The notes under the pieces: model-generated
What the model was told of the DNA's origin: nothing
Seen by the model: the letters and a program-made list of their open reading frames with translations, nothing else
Database searches by the model: none
Part shown: positions 1-9,680 of the stretch, piece after piece
Layout of the letters: each line of letters begins with the position of its first letter
Numbering within the stretch: position 1 is the stretch's first letter
Source: Flavobacteriaceae bacterium
Lineage (GTDB): Bacteria; Bacteroidota; Bacteroidia; Flavobacteriales; Flavobacteriaceae
Length of the DNA stretch: 64,000 bases
Direction: 5' to 3'
Assembly (NCBI GenBank): GCA_028279515.1
Contig: JANQNQ010000005.1
Span: 362,366-426,365, forward strand
Position numbers and translations under genes: made by a program

Positions 1-1188
1 TGTGACAAAGACGAATACGAACTGGTCAATGTGGCTACGCCGGTAACGCAGAGCGTGGCAGAATTTAGGGCTTCTGTGAATGTTGAGTCTCCGCAAGACA
101 TTCAAGAGTCAGGTAAGATCTACTCTTATGAGAATTTTATTCTGGTCGGAGATAAAAATCGAGGTATTCATATTATTGACAATCGCATCGCGACCGATCC
201 ACAAGCGATTGGATTTATAAATATTCCTCTAAACAATGACATGTCGGTCAAGAATGATATTCTTTATGCCGATAGCGGAACGGACATCGTGGTGTTTGAC
301 ATTTCGGATATGACCAATATCACGCAGGTGGGAAGAGCAAATGATGTTTTGTATAACTATTTTGAATATCCAGCCGAAGCTGATAGAGTAAACTGGGAGG
401 GATATGATTACAATGGGGTCATTGTCGATTGGGTTGTCGAGGCCAAATACATTAAAAAAGAAGACGATATCCAGTTTTTGGCGAATTCAGAAGACAGCGC
501 TTTTGATGGTTCAACCACAGGGCAGGGTGGCTCGTTGGCTCGATTTAAGATCGTAGATGATTACTTGTATGCCGTTGATGATTGGAATATCAGAACCTTT
601 GATATTACAACCCTGGCTGAGCCAAATTTGGTACATCAGGAAACGGTAAGCTGGTTGGCCGAAACCATCTTTAATACAGGAGATAAATTGTTTATTGGAA
701 GCACGACAGGGATGTTCATTTACGACATCTCAAATGCGGCGCAACCGACCTATGTGTCCGAGTTTTTGCATGCTACTTTTTGTGATCCCGTGGTTGTTGA
801 TGGCGATTATGCATATGTGACATTGAGAGCAGGGAATGAATGTCCAGGATGGACCAACTTTGGCCCACCGCTTGAAAGCCAGTTGAATATTATTGACATC
901 TCTAACATCGCGAACCCAGAACTAGAATCAGTGTATCTGATGGATGAACCTTATGGACTTGGTATCAAAGACGAAAAACTTTTTATCTGTGACGGTGATT
1001 CTGGATTGAAAGTATATGATAAAACCGACGTGAACAGTCTTCAACTTTTAGATCATTTTGAGAACATCAACACTTTTGATGTGATTCCGTTACAAGAGCG
1101 ACTGGTAATGATCGGAAACAATACGTTGTACCAATATAAGTATAACAATCAGGGTATTGAATTGCTCAGTACCTTCTCTTTAGACTAA
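1..1188 (+). CDS. LVIVD-repeat surface lipoprotein (5' partial)
   Basis: The frame is open from base 1, so the start lies outside the window. Its first codons read CDKDEYE, which looks like the +1 cysteine of a lipoprotein followed by a K-D-E stretch resembling the export signal of surface lipoproteins in Bacteroidota; only the signal peptide would then be missing. About 395 residues follow, built from repeated beta-strand units such as FILVGDKNRGIHIID, LYADSGTDIVVFDIS and YLYAVDDWNIRTFDI, the pattern of LVIVD repeats, predicted to form a beta-propeller. The GTG at position 31 is only an internal codon. A strong terminator follows 22 bases after the stop. The specific function is unknown; an outer-membrane-anchored binding or scaffold role is inference. 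Confidence 0.75.
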   Translation, partial: CDKDEYELVNVATPVTQSVAEFRASVNVESPQDIQESGKIYSYENFILVGDKNRGIHIIDNRIATDPQAIGFINIPLNNDMSVKNDILYADSGTDIVVFDISDMTNITQVGRANDVLYNYFEYPAEADRVNWEGYDYNGVIVDWVVEAKYIKKEDDIQFLANSEDSAFDGSTTGQGGSLARFKIVDDYLYAVDDWNIRTFDITTLAEPNLVHQETVSWLAETIFNTGDKLFIGSTTGMFIYDISNAAQPTYVSEFLHATFCDPVVVDGDYAYVTLRAGNECPGWTNFGPPLESQLNIIDISNIANPELESVYLMDEPYGLGIKDEKLFICDGDSGLKVYDKTDVNSLQLLDHFENINTFDVIPLQERLVMIGNNTLYQYKYNNQGIELLSTFSLD

Positions 1189-1210
1189 GTGTTTTTTTAT
1201 TGAAATTTGG

Positions 1211-1238
1211 AGTCCGCTGTAACGGCGGACTTTTTTTT
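1211..1238 (+). terminator. Rho-independent terminator after the LVIVD gene
   Basis: GTCCGC (1212-1217) pairs with GCGGAC (1225-1230) around a 7-base loop and is followed by eight T. It separates the lipoprotein gene from the membrane-protein gene. Confidence 0.85.
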
Positions 1239-1304
1239 GCGCCATATTCTGTGAACGCATAAAATTGATAGAAAAAACTATATTTACCAACTAAACTAAC
1301 CTTT

Positions 1305-2078
1305 ATGAATATTGATACCCTAATGCAAAAGATCCACAGTGCTTCCGAATTAGATTTCGGAGATATTTTTAATGGATCTGTCGAACTATTTAAAAAAGTC
1401 TGGGCACAAGGATTGTTGCTCATGCTCTTCAATGTGATTCTTGTCCTTCCTATAGTTATTATTCTCTATGCGCCTATAGTGGCCATAGCTGTTGCTGCGG
1501 ATGGGGGTTATGTGCCTGAAGACAACCCTTTTGTGGCCGGAGGTCTTTCGATAGGCATGATTTTGCTGGTTACCCTATTGGGATTACTTGTTACCACCAT
1601 TAGCTTGGGGCTTATAGCTGGTTTTTTCAAGATATGCAAAGAAGTGGATCATGATCGCAAGCCAGAGATCAGCATGTTCTTTAGCTTTTTGAACGGCCAG
1701 TATTTAGGCAAGTTGTTTACATTGAGTGTCATAGTGATTTTGATTTCAGTCATTGCTTTGTCTCTTTGTATTCTCCCTATTTTTTATGTAATGGTCCCAC
1801 TGTCCTTTCTATATGCTGTTTTAGCGTTCAATTCAGAATTGAGCCCGATGGATGTTGTCAAAGGGGCATTTGCTATCGGAAATAAGAAGTGGTTGCTTGC
1901 ATTTGGACTTATGCTAGTCATTGGTATCTGTGTGCAGATTATTAGCTACTTCACGTGTGGTCTTGGCGCTATTTTTCTAGGTTGCTTCTCTTACCTTCCG
2001 ACGTATCTAATATATAAAAAGGCTGTCGGTTTTGAAGATGAACACGAGATCGACCAAATCGGAACCGAAACGTTTTAA
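1305..2078 (+). CDS. Integral membrane protein of unknown function
   Basis: 257 residues. After a cytoplasmic-looking N-terminus of about 40 residues come several hydrophobic segments: roughly 45-70, 85-120, 140-175 and 195-235. The layout recalls glycerophosphodiester phosphodiesterase membrane-domain or DUF975-like proteins, but no motif decides. The start follows the first in-frame ATG after a TATATTTA sequence that could be a -7 box. Terminators on both sides make it a single-gene unit. I do not recognise a specific function. Confidence 0.7.
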   Translation: MNIDTLMQKIHSASELDFGDIFNGSVELFKKVWAQGLLLMLFNVILVLPIVIILYAPIVAIAVAADGGYVPEDNPFVAGGLSIGMILLVTLLGLLVTTISLGLIAGFFKICKEVDHDRKPEISMFFSFLNGQYLGKLFTLSVIVILISVIALSLCILPIFYVMVPLSFLYAVLAFNSELSPMDVVKGAFAIGNKKWLLAFGLMLVIGICVQIISYFTCGLGAIFLGCFSYLPTYLIYKKAVGFEDEHEIDQIGTETF

Positions 2079-2100
2079 ACAACGATAAATAAAGGAGAAA

Positions 2101-2130
2101 GGCTCGTGCGTGCGCGAGCCTTTTTTATTT
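2101..2130 (+). terminator. Rho-independent terminator before topA
   Basis: GGCTCG (2101-2106) pairs with CGAGCC (2115-2120) around an 8-base loop and runs into TTTTTTATTT. It ends the membrane-protein transcript. Confidence 0.85.
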
Positions 2131-2145
2131 TATGATTTTCAAAAT

Positions 2146-2179
2146 TTTGATTTCAAATTAAAAATTCTCCATACTTTTG
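2146..2179 (+). promoter_or_regulatory. Predicted topA promoter (TTTG / TACTTTTG)
   Basis: TACTTTTG at 2172-2179 fits the Bacteroidota -7 consensus TAnnTTTG, and TTTG at 2146-2149 could be the -33 element (22-base gap, slightly long). The start point would fall near 2185, about 14 bases before the topA ATG. Confidence 0.5.
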
Positions 2180-2198
2180 TAGTCCAAAAAACGCGTAT

Positions 2199-4676
2199 AT
2201 GGCAAAGAATTTAGTCATCGTTGAGTCCCCCGCAAAGGCAAAAACTATCGAAAAATTTTTAGGAAAGGATTTTAAAGTAGAGTCCAGTTTTGGGCATATT
2301 GCAGACCTTCCCTCTAAAGAGCTTGGGGTCGATGTCGACGGAGATTTTAAACCTAAATATATTGTCTCGAAAGACAAGAAGGCAGTCGTCAAAAAATTGA
2401 AGGACCTTGCAAAGAATGCCGAAATGGTTTGGCTGGCAAGTGATGAAGACCGTGAAGGAGAGGCCATCGCATGGCATTTGGCCGAGACTTTGAAATTGGA
2501 CCCGGATAAGATTCGTCGTATCGTGTTTCACGAGATTACCAAGTCGGCAATTCAAAAGGCGATTCAAAATCCTAGAGGAATTGACTACAATCTGGTCAAT
2601 GCGCAACAAGCAAGACGTGTGTTAGACCGTCTAGTAGGATATGAGCTTTCTCCCGTTTTATGGAGAAAAGTAAAAGGAGGATTATCAGCAGGACGTGTGC
2701 AATCGGTTTCAGTTCGATTGATTGTCGAACGTGAGAGAGATATCCAAGCGTTTGAACCAAAAGCGTCCTATAAAGTAGTGGCTGAGTTTAAGAATGCCAA
2801 CGGAAAAGTGTTTAAGGCTACCTTGCCAAAAGCATTTGGAACAGAAGAAGAGGCCAAAGCATTCTTGGCTTCAAATAGCCACGCAGATTTTAGTATTGCC
2901 GACCTCACGAAAAAGCCAGCAAAAAAATCACCTGCGGCTCCGTTTACCACTTCTACTTTGCAACAGGAAGCCTCAAGAAAATTGTATTTTTCGGTAAGCA
3001 AAACTATGATGTTGGCGCAACGATTGTATGAAGCTGGTTTGATCACCTATATGAGAACGGATAGTGTAAACCTGTCAAATGATGCCCGCAACGCTGCACA
3101 ACAAGAGATTAGTGCTTCCTATGGAGAGCAGTATAGTAAACCAAGAAACTACAGTACAAAGAGCAAAGGAGCGCAAGAGGCGCACGAAGCCATCCGACCG
3201 ACAGATATGTCAAGGCATTCTGTAAGTGTAGATCGCGATCAAACGCGTTTGTACGAATTGATATGGAAGCGTACCATCGCTTCTCAAATGAGCGACGCTC
3301 AATTGGAACGAACCAATGTGAAGATTTCGGCGAGCTCTCACCAACAACTCTTCTCGGCAGATGGAGAGGTCATCAAATTTGACGGATTCTTAAAAGTCTA
3401 TTTAGAAGGAACCGATGACGAAGAGCAAGAGCAGGAAGGAATGCTTCCAGCGATGCAGGTGGGTGAGCATGTGACCAACAATTACATGACCGCGACACAG
3501 CGTTTCTCAAGACCTCCTTACAGGTATACGGAAGCGTCTCTGGTAAAAAAGCTTGAAGAGCTTGGCATCGGAAGACCTTCTACATATGCACCAACCATTT
3601 CTACCATTCAGAATAGAAATTATGTAGAAAAAGGAACGGTTGACGGTGTTGCTCGTAACTACGTGCAGCTTACGTTAAAGAATGGCGAGGTTTCAGATAA
3701 AACCCTAACTGAAAAGGTAGGTTCAGACAAAGGAAAATTGGTCCCAACCGATATTGGGATGATCGTCAATGATTTCTTGGTAGCCAATTTTGAGAACATA
3801 TTAGATTATCATTTTACGGCCAAAGTAGAACAGGATTTCGATGACATTGCAGCCGGAAGTGAAGAGTGGACCCAAATGATGAAAGACTTCTACAAGGATT
3901 TTCATCCGCAAGTAGAAGATGTTCAGGAGAATGCTGAACGCGAAACAGGTGAACGTGTGTTAGGAGTGGATCCTAATACAGGAAGGCAGGTGAGTGTTCG
4001 TCTCGGAAAATTTGGGCCTATGGTGCAGATCGGTACTGTGGATGAAGAGGAAAAGCCTTTGTTCGCAAGTTTAGGGCCAGATCAACAATTGAACACCATC
4101 ACCTTTGAAGAGGCGATGGACCTCTTTAAGCTTCCAAAGGCATTGGGTGAATATGAAGGGCAGTCTGTTGAGGTAAACAATGGAAGATACGGACCTTATG
4201 TGCGTTTCGGCAAAACCTTCGTTTCCCTTCCTAAAGGTGAAAACCCAATGGACGTAACCATGGATCGTGCAGTTGAGCTGATCAAAGAAAAGCAAAAGGC
4301 CGATGCACCTATCGCTACTTATCAAGGGCTGGAAGTGACCAAAGGAAAAGGTCGTTTCGGACCCTTTATTAAGTGGAATGGCATGTTCATCAATGTCAAT
4401 AAGAAATACGATTTTGACAATCTTTCGAACGAGGATATCGTTGCCTTGATCGAAGATAAAAAGCGGAAGGATGCCGAAAAGCTTGTGCATCATTGGGAAG
4501 CCGATGGAATCAAGGTCGAAAAAGCCCGCTGGGGAAGACACACCATCACAAAAGGAAAGACCAAGATCGAACTCTCTAAAGATGTCGATGCAAAAGCATT
4601 GACCTTGGATGAGGTTAAGAAAATCATCGAAGAACAATCTACCAAGAAGAAAAAGACGGCTAAAAAGAAAAAATAA
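2199..4676 (+). CDS. topA: DNA topoisomerase I
   Basis: 825 residues, type IA topoisomerase that relaxes negative supercoils by single-strand breakage. The N-terminal TOPRIM domain carries VESPAKAKTIEKFLG and the acidic motif DEDREGEAIAWHL. The active-site tyrosine lies in GLITYMRTDS (Tyr284), and GRPSTYAPTI marks the core gate domain. The C-terminus holds several topoisomerase C-terminal repeat units (GRYGPYVRFG, GRFGPFIKW, ARWGRHTI) instead of zinc fingers, and ends in a lysine-rich tail likely to bind DNA. The stop codon overlaps the next start (TAATG), so the downstream ureohydrolase-like gene is translationally coupled. Length is normal for the family in Bacteroidota. Confidence 0.97.
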   Translation: MAKNLVIVESPAKAKTIEKFLGKDFKVESSFGHIADLPSKELGVDVDGDFKPKYIVSKDKKAVVKKLKDLAKNAEMVWLASDEDREGEAIAWHLAETLKLDPDKIRRIVFHEITKSAIQKAIQNPRGIDYNLVNAQQARRVLDRLVGYELSPVLWRKVKGGLSAGRVQSVSVRLIVERERDIQAFEPKASYKVVAEFKNANGKVFKATLPKAFGTEEEAKAFLASNSHADFSIADLTKKPAKKSPAAPFTTSTLQQEASRKLYFSVSKTMMLAQRLYEAGLITYMRTDSVNLSNDARNAAQQEISASYGEQYSKPRNYSTKSKGAQEAHEAIRPTDMSRHSVSVDRDQTRLYELIWKRTIASQMSDAQLERTNVKISASSHQQLFSADGEVIKFDGFLKVYLEGTDDEEQEQEGMLPAMQVGEHVTNNYMTATQRFSRPPYRYTEASLVKKLEELGIGRPSTYAPTISTIQNRNYVEKGTVDGVARNYVQLTLKNGEVSDKTLTEKVGSDKGKLVPTDIGMIVNDFLVANFENILDYHFTAKVEQDFDDIAAGSEEWTQMMKDFYKDFHPQVEDVQENAERETGERVLGVDPNTGRQVSVRLGKFGPMVQIGTVDEEEKPLFASLGPDQQLNTITFEEAMDLFKLPKALGEYEGQSVEVNNGRYGPYVRFGKTFVSLPKGENPMDVTMDRAVELIKEKQKADAPIATYQGLEVTKGKGRFGPFIKWNGMFINVNKKYDFDNLSNEDIVALIEDKKRKDAEKLVHHWEADGIKVEKARWGRHTITKGKTKIELSKDVDAKALTLDEVKKIIEEQSTKKKKTAKKKK

Positions 4677-5830
4677 TGGATTTTGAATTTCTTTCTCCGG
4701 TTGAAGATGCCGTCGTAGCGCACAACCAATTACTACCCAAACAAGCACTAGGAAGAAAGATAAGAATACATACTACAAAGTCGGGGTTACCAGATTTGAC
4801 CAATGTGGCTGTGGCCATCTTTGGTGTGGGGCAGGTTCAGCATATTGAATCAGATAAAACAATAAGAACGCAGATCCGTCATCAGCTTTATCAACTCTTT
4901 CCAGGAAATTGGAATTACGAGATTGCCGACCTAGGTGATATTTTGCCAGGAGCAACACAAGAGGATACACACTTTGCCGTGAAAGAGCTGTGCGCTTTTT
5001 TATTACAACGTCGTATTATTCCGTTGGTGCTAGGTGATAGTCAAGAGCTTACGTATCCTACGTATAGAAGTTTTGATGTCCTAGGACGAACAGTGAATAT
5101 TGTTTCGGTCGATACGCAATTCGATTTTGGAGAAGCTGATGAGTTGGTTTCTTCCCAATCCTATATGAGCAAGATCATCGTTGAAAAACCAAATATGTTA
5201 TTCAACTTTTGCAACTTAGGCTACCAGACCTTCTTCAATGCCCAAGAAGAGATCGATCTGATGGACAAGCTCTTCTTTGAAGCCTACAGACTAGGAGAGG
5301 TTGTAAATGATATCACACTGGTCGAACCCGTTATGCGCGATGCAGATTTAGTGACAATAGATATGAATGTGGTGAAAGCGAGCGATATAGGGTATGTGCA
5401 AGGAGCTTCGCCAAATGGTTTAACTGGGATGCACATGTGCGCTGTTTCGAGATATGCCGGGATTAGTGATCGTGTTTCTTTGTTTGGAGTCTACCAAATG
5501 AAAGAGGGTGAGCAATCATCGATGCTCATTGCGCAAATGCTGTGGTATTTCTTAGAAGGATACAATTATAGATATAACGAAACACCCAATGTTGACAATG
5601 CTAATTTCAAGCGTTATATCGTGCCGATAGATGCAGAGCAAGAGCAACTTACCTTTTTTAAGAGTGATGTTAGCGGTCGTTGGTGGGTAGAAATACCATT
5701 ATTATCAAATTTGGATAATAAATTAAAAAGACACGCGTTATTACCTTGCATGCATAAAGATTATTTAGATGCTTGCGATAACAAAATTCCAGAACGCTGG
5801 TGGAAGGCGTTGCGAAAAACGGTCGTTTAG
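4676..5830 (+). CDS. Arginase/formimidoylglutamase-family protein with lost metal ligands
   Basis: 384 residues of ureohydrolase fold. The family's metal motifs can be located but are altered: the usual GGDHS is LGDSQ (about residue 120), DAHxD is DTQFD, and SxDxDxxDP is TIDMNVVKASD. Several aspartates remain, but the histidine ligands are gone, so a normal di-manganese centre is unlikely. It overlaps topA by one base and is followed by gldK after 138 bases with its own promoter. Such genes are usually labelled formimidoylglutamase or arginase in this group; a non-catalytic or changed role is inference from the missing residues. Confidence 0.8.
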   Translation: MDFEFLSPVEDAVVAHNQLLPKQALGRKIRIHTTKSGLPDLTNVAVAIFGVGQVQHIESDKTIRTQIRHQLYQLFPGNWNYEIADLGDILPGATQEDTHFAVKELCAFLLQRRIIPLVLGDSQELTYPTYRSFDVLGRTVNIVSVDTQFDFGEADELVSSQSYMSKIIVEKPNMLFNFCNLGYQTFFNAQEEIDLMDKLFFEAYRLGEVVNDITLVEPVMRDADLVTIDMNVVKASDIGYVQGASPNGLTGMHMCAVSRYAGISDRVSLFGVYQMKEGEQSSMLIAQMLWYFLEGYNYRYNETPNVDNANFKRYIVPIDAEQEQLTFFKSDVSGRWWVEIPLLSNLDNKLKRHALLPCMHKDYLDACDNKIPERWWKALRKTVV

Positions 5831-5920
5831 TCCTGTTGAGGAATTCGAAATTAAAGTAGCGTTTTATCGATAAGGTGTTGCTATAAGTATGGTTGCTGTT
5901 GTATTATTTGCAACAAAAAA

Positions 5921-5951
5921 TTGTTTTTTTAAAAATAAATAAATAGGTTTA
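5921..5951 (+). promoter_or_regulatory. Predicted gldKLMN promoter
   Basis: TTG (5921-5923), a 20-base gap, and TAGGTTTA (5944-5951) match the TTG-N19/21-TAnnTTTG arrangement of Flavobacteriia with one mismatch at the last base. The start point would be near 5957, about 11 bases upstream of the gldK ATG. Confidence 0.5.
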
Positions 5952-5968
5952 CGGCCTTAAATCTTAAA

Positions 5969-7345
5969 ATGAAAAAATTAACCTCAAGTTCTATGAAGAA
6001 GTTAGTAGCGTTTGCTGTCGTTTTAACTTTGCTCTCCAGTTGTGGCAAAAAAGATAGGGGAGAGTTAGTAGGTGCCAAGGGAAAGAAATGGTTCCCTGAA
6101 AAGCCTTACGGAATGACCTTAATCCCCGGTGGGTCGTTCATCATGGGTAAATCAGACTACGATATTGCTCAGACTCAAAATGCACCCACTAAAACGGTTA
6201 CCGTGCGTTCATTCTATATGGACGAGACCGAAATCACAAATAGCGAGTACCGCCAGTTTGTGAATTGGGTGAGAGATTCCATCGTTTACACAAAACTTGC
6301 GATTCTTGCAGATGAACTTGGTGAAGTTCCTGGAGGTGGAGGTATCGGAGAGTTTGCATTCAAGGATGCAGATACTGCCGACCTATCAGCATATGAGAAA
6401 TATATGCTGGACAACTACGCAGGTTTGGGTGAAACCGGATATGAAGGAAGAAGGATCAATCGTGAGATGGACCTTAACTGGAATACCGAAGATTACCCGG
6501 ATGAGTACTATACCGAAGTAATGGATTCTTTGTATTTGCCATTAGAAGAATCGTATAACGGACAGCGTACCATTGATGTAACCAGATTGAAATTCCAATA
6601 CACTTGGATGGATATCGAGGCTGCAGCAAGAGCTAAAAAAGGAAGAAGAAAAGACTTCTTGAGAAAAGAAGAACTAGAGATATATCCTGATACCACAGTT
6701 TGGATCAAAGACTTCTCATACTCGTACAACGAGCCAATGCACAACGATTACTTCTCGCACGAAGCTTACGGAGAATACCCGGTTGTGGGTGTGTCTTGGA
6801 AGCAGGCAAAAGCCTTTTGTGCTTGGAGACAATTATACAAGAACGCATACCAAAAGTCGCGTAAGAAGCAATTCGTAAACGGCTTTAGACTGCCAACAGA
6901 GGCAGAATGGGAATACGCAGCTCGTGGCGGACTAGAGTCTGGTACATACCCATGGGGAGGTCCTTACCTAATGAACGATAGAGGATGCTTCATGGCCAAC
7001 TTCAAGCCACTACGTGGAGACTACGCTGCTGACGAATCACTATACACGGTTGAGGCAAAATCATTTGAGCCTAACGACTACAACCTGTACAACATGGCAG
7101 GAAATGTTTCAGAATGGACCAACTCTTCTTATGATCAAGGTTCTTATGAGTATGTTTCTTCAATGAACCCGAATGCTTCGGCGAATAGTAATATGAGAAA
7201 AGTGATCCGCGGTGGATCTTGGAAGGATGTTGCGTACTTCCTACAAGTGAGCTCAAGAGACTTCGAATATGCTGATTCGGCAAGAAGTTACATCGGTTTC
7301 AGAACTGTTCAAGATTATATGGGTACTGACGTTACCCAGCAATAA
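5969..7345 (+). CDS. gldK: Gliding motility lipoprotein GldK (type IX secretion ring)
   Basis: 458 residues. A signal peptide ends at a lipobox LSSC (Cys25), so the protein is lipidated; Met9 is an alternative start. The mature part has a formylglycine-generating-enzyme/sulfatase-modifying fold: MTLIPGGSFIMGKSD near the beginning, FRLPTEAEWEYAARGG in the middle, and VIRGGSWKD with IGFRTVQ at the end. In the family GldK and GldN form the periplasmic ring under the outer membrane that is part of the type IX secretion and gliding machinery. It is the first gene of gldK-L-M-N and has its own predicted promoter. Confidence 0.96.
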   Translation: MKKLTSSSMKKLVAFAVVLTLLSSCGKKDRGELVGAKGKKWFPEKPYGMTLIPGGSFIMGKSDYDIAQTQNAPTKTVTVRSFYMDETEITNSEYRQFVNWVRDSIVYTKLAILADELGEVPGGGGIGEFAFKDADTADLSAYEKYMLDNYAGLGETGYEGRRINREMDLNWNTEDYPDEYYTEVMDSLYLPLEESYNGQRTIDVTRLKFQYTWMDIEAAARAKKGRRKDFLRKEELEIYPDTTVWIKDFSYSYNEPMHNDYFSHEAYGEYPVVGVSWKQAKAFCAWRQLYKNAYQKSRKKQFVNGFRLPTEAEWEYAARGGLESGTYPWGGPYLMNDRGCFMANFKPLRGDYAADESLYTVEAKSFEPNDYNLYNMAGNVSEWTNSSYDQGSYEYVSSMNPNASANSNMRKVIRGGSWKDVAYFLQVSSRDFEYADSARSYIGFRTVQDYMGTDVTQQ

Positions 7346-7391
7346 TAAATATCCAACTCAAATTTAAACTTAACTAAAAAACTAAATTATT

Positions 7392-8033
7392 ATGGCACAG
7401 TCAAAATCAAGCAAGAGACTATTTAACATGGCCTACGGGCTTGGAGCTTCTATCGTAATTTTAGGAGCGCTTTTCAAAATTCTTCACTGGGAGCTAGGAC
7501 CACTTAATGGTGGATTACTACTTGCTATCGGTCTTATTACAGAGGCGATCATTTTCGCGATCTCTGCTTTCGAACCAGTAGAAGACGATTTAGATTGGAC
7601 CTTAGTATATCCTGAATTAGCTGGAGGTCTTACTAAAAAAGGAAAAGAGAAGCCACAAGATGCGCAAGGAATCCTTTCACAAAAACTAGATGAGTTATTG
7701 AAAGATGCTAAAATCGATGCTGGTCTTATGAGCAGCCTAGGAGAAAGCATCCGTAACTTCGAAGGTGCTGCTAAGAACATGGCGCCAACTGTTGATGCGA
7801 TCTCTTCAACTAAGAAATACAGCGAAGAACTTTCACTAGCGGCAGCGCAAATGGAATCTTTGAACAGTCTATACAAATCTCAATTAGAGAGCACTAGCCG
7901 TCAAGCTACCATCAACGAAGAAGTAGCTAACAACGCTAGCAAGCTTAAAGAGCAAATGGAATCTTTGGCATCAAACCTTTCTTCACTAAATGGAGTTTAT
8001 GGTGGAATGCTATCTGCAATGAACAAAAGCTAA
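7392..8033 (+). CDS. gldL: Gliding motility protein GldL (inner-membrane motor)
   Basis: 213 residues. Two transmembrane segments lie at about 13-31 and 38-58; the second carries a glutamate (Glu51 in LITEAIIF) at the place of the conserved membrane-buried acidic residue of this family. The rest is a cytoplasmic, helical region with coiled-coil character. GldL and GldM together form the proton-driven motor that powers type IX secretion and gliding. It lies 46 bases after gldK and 47 before gldM in one operon. Confidence 0.96.
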   Translation: MAQSKSSKRLFNMAYGLGASIVILGALFKILHWELGPLNGGLLLAIGLITEAIIFAISAFEPVEDDLDWTLVYPELAGGLTKKGKEKPQDAQGILSQKLDELLKDAKIDAGLMSSLGESIRNFEGAAKNMAPTVDAISSTKKYSEELSLAAAQMESLNSLYKSQLESTSRQATINEEVANNASKLKEQMESLASNLSSLNGVYGGMLSAMNKS

Positions 8034-8080
8034 TTAGTTAGTAAGTCATTTTTTATAAATCCTAAAAAAACTAATTAGAC

Positions 8081-9646
8081 ATGGCAAGCGGAAAATTATC
8101 ACCAAGGCAGAAGATGATTAACCTGATGTATCTGGTTTTCATCGCGATGTTGGCCTTGAATATGAGTAAAGAAGTACTTTCGGCTTTCGGTCTGTTAAAC
8201 GAAAAGTTAACAGCTTCGAATGCGAAAGCAACTGAAAAGAATGCATTGGCATACGATGGTCTAGCGACCAAAGCAAGCGAGCAAGCCGATAAATTTGGCG
8301 CGCTGAATACCGATGCACAAAAAGTAAAAGCGTTATCTTCTGAATTCTATAGCTACCTAGAAGGTGTTAAGACTAGCATCACAGCTAAGCAAGAAGACAA
8401 GCAAGACTACGAAACTATGGACAAAGCTGATTACCTAGATCAGATGTTCTTTAAAGGAGATAACTATTCTCCTGAAGGAAAAGAGTTCATGGACAATATT
8501 GCTAAGTATAGAGACGGTGTAACGGCTGTACTAGATAGCTTCCCTCAAGTAAAATCAGCAGTTACAGAGCGTTTTGCAACGGGAGATGACAAAGGAAAGG
8601 TTCGTAACAGAGACAACCGTCCTGTAGATTGGTTAGATTACCACTTCAAAGGGTTCCCTTTGATTGCATCGGTAACCAAGCTTACACAAATGCAAACCGA
8701 TATCAAAACTACCGAAGAGCAAGTATTGTCTACAATGCTTACTGGTCAGTTGACCGAAGAGATCTCGATGACCAACTATACTACCTTGTTAGAGCAGCCT
8801 AAGTCGGCTTACTATCAAGGAGAGAAGTTTGATGGTAACATCGTTTTAGGTAGAAAGGATAACTCTACAAAACCAAACAGAGTAGAACTTAAGTTGGATG
8901 GTAGAGACCTTAAAGAAGATGAGTATACAATCGAAGAAGGTCGTGTGAAGTTAAACGTTAGCTCTGGTAGAGCTGGTGACCATACACTTACGGGACAACT
9001 GATTTTCGAGCAAGATGGTGAAGAAATCCCTGTAGAGGTTAACCAAACATTTGCTGTAATCACAAAGCCAAATGCGGCAGTGATCTCTGCAGATAAGATG
9101 AACGTTGTTTATCGTGGTGTTGCTAATCCAATGACAATCTCTATCCCTGGTATTCCTGATAACAATGTATCAGCTAGTGCCGCTGGATTGACAAGGTCTT
9201 CAGGAAGCAAGTACATGATGCGTCCTAAGACAGGTCGTGAAGTAACGATTACCGCTTCAGGTAAGTTACCTGACGGACAAAGAATCAGCACAAGCTCAAA
9301 ATTCCGTATTAAGGATATCCCAAGACCAGTAGCTACGATTCGTGGTGAGGCAGGTTCAACTAAGATGTCTAGAAAGAATCTTGAGATCTCTACGGTAGGT
9401 GCCATGCTAGAAGATTTCGATTTCGATATTAAATTGAATGTTTCTTCGTTTAAGTTTAAAGTACCTGGTCAACCAACGGTTGAAGTTAGAGGTGGAAGAA
9501 AGCTAGATTCAAGAGCGAAGAGTGCATTGAAGAGAGCGAAGCGTGGAGACATCGTTCAAATATTTGATGTTAAGTCTTCGATCAAAGGAAACTCAGCGTA
9601 CAGGCTGAAGAAAGTTTCTCCTGTAACGATCGAGCTTACAAACTAA
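8081..9646 (+). CDS. gldM: Gliding motility protein GldM (periplasmic shaft of the motor)
   Basis: 521 residues. A short cytoplasmic N-terminus with SPRQKM (Arg9) leads into one transmembrane helix at about 13-33, which packs with the GldL helices in the known complex. The remainder is periplasmic: a helical domain (about 35-225) followed by beta-rich domains, as in the family, which transmit force to the GldK/GldN ring. Length is standard. It is third in the operon and separated from gldN by 34 bases. Confidence 0.96.
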   Translation: MASGKLSPRQKMINLMYLVFIAMLALNMSKEVLSAFGLLNEKLTASNAKATEKNALAYDGLATKASEQADKFGALNTDAQKVKALSSEFYSYLEGVKTSITAKQEDKQDYETMDKADYLDQMFFKGDNYSPEGKEFMDNIAKYRDGVTAVLDSFPQVKSAVTERFATGDDKGKVRNRDNRPVDWLDYHFKGFPLIASVTKLTQMQTDIKTTEEQVLSTMLTGQLTEEISMTNYTTLLEQPKSAYYQGEKFDGNIVLGRKDNSTKPNRVELKLDGRDLKEDEYTIEEGRVKLNVSSGRAGDHTLTGQLIFEQDGEEIPVEVNQTFAVITKPNAAVISADKMNVVYRGVANPMTISIPGIPDNNVSASAAGLTRSSGSKYMMRPKTGREVTITASGKLPDGQRISTSSKFRIKDIPRPVATIRGEAGSTKMSRKNLEISTVGAMLEDFDFDIKLNVSSFKFKVPGQPTVEVRGGRKLDSRAKSALKRAKRGDIVQIFDVKSSIKGNSAYRLKKVSPVTIELTN

Positions 9647-9680
9647 AATTTAAAAGACAACAAAATATATCTATTGAGTT

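Noticed and set aside
4071..4748. 225-codon minus-strand open frame inside topA
   Set aside because: It is the antisense shadow of a complete, conserved topA gene and has no domain of its own.
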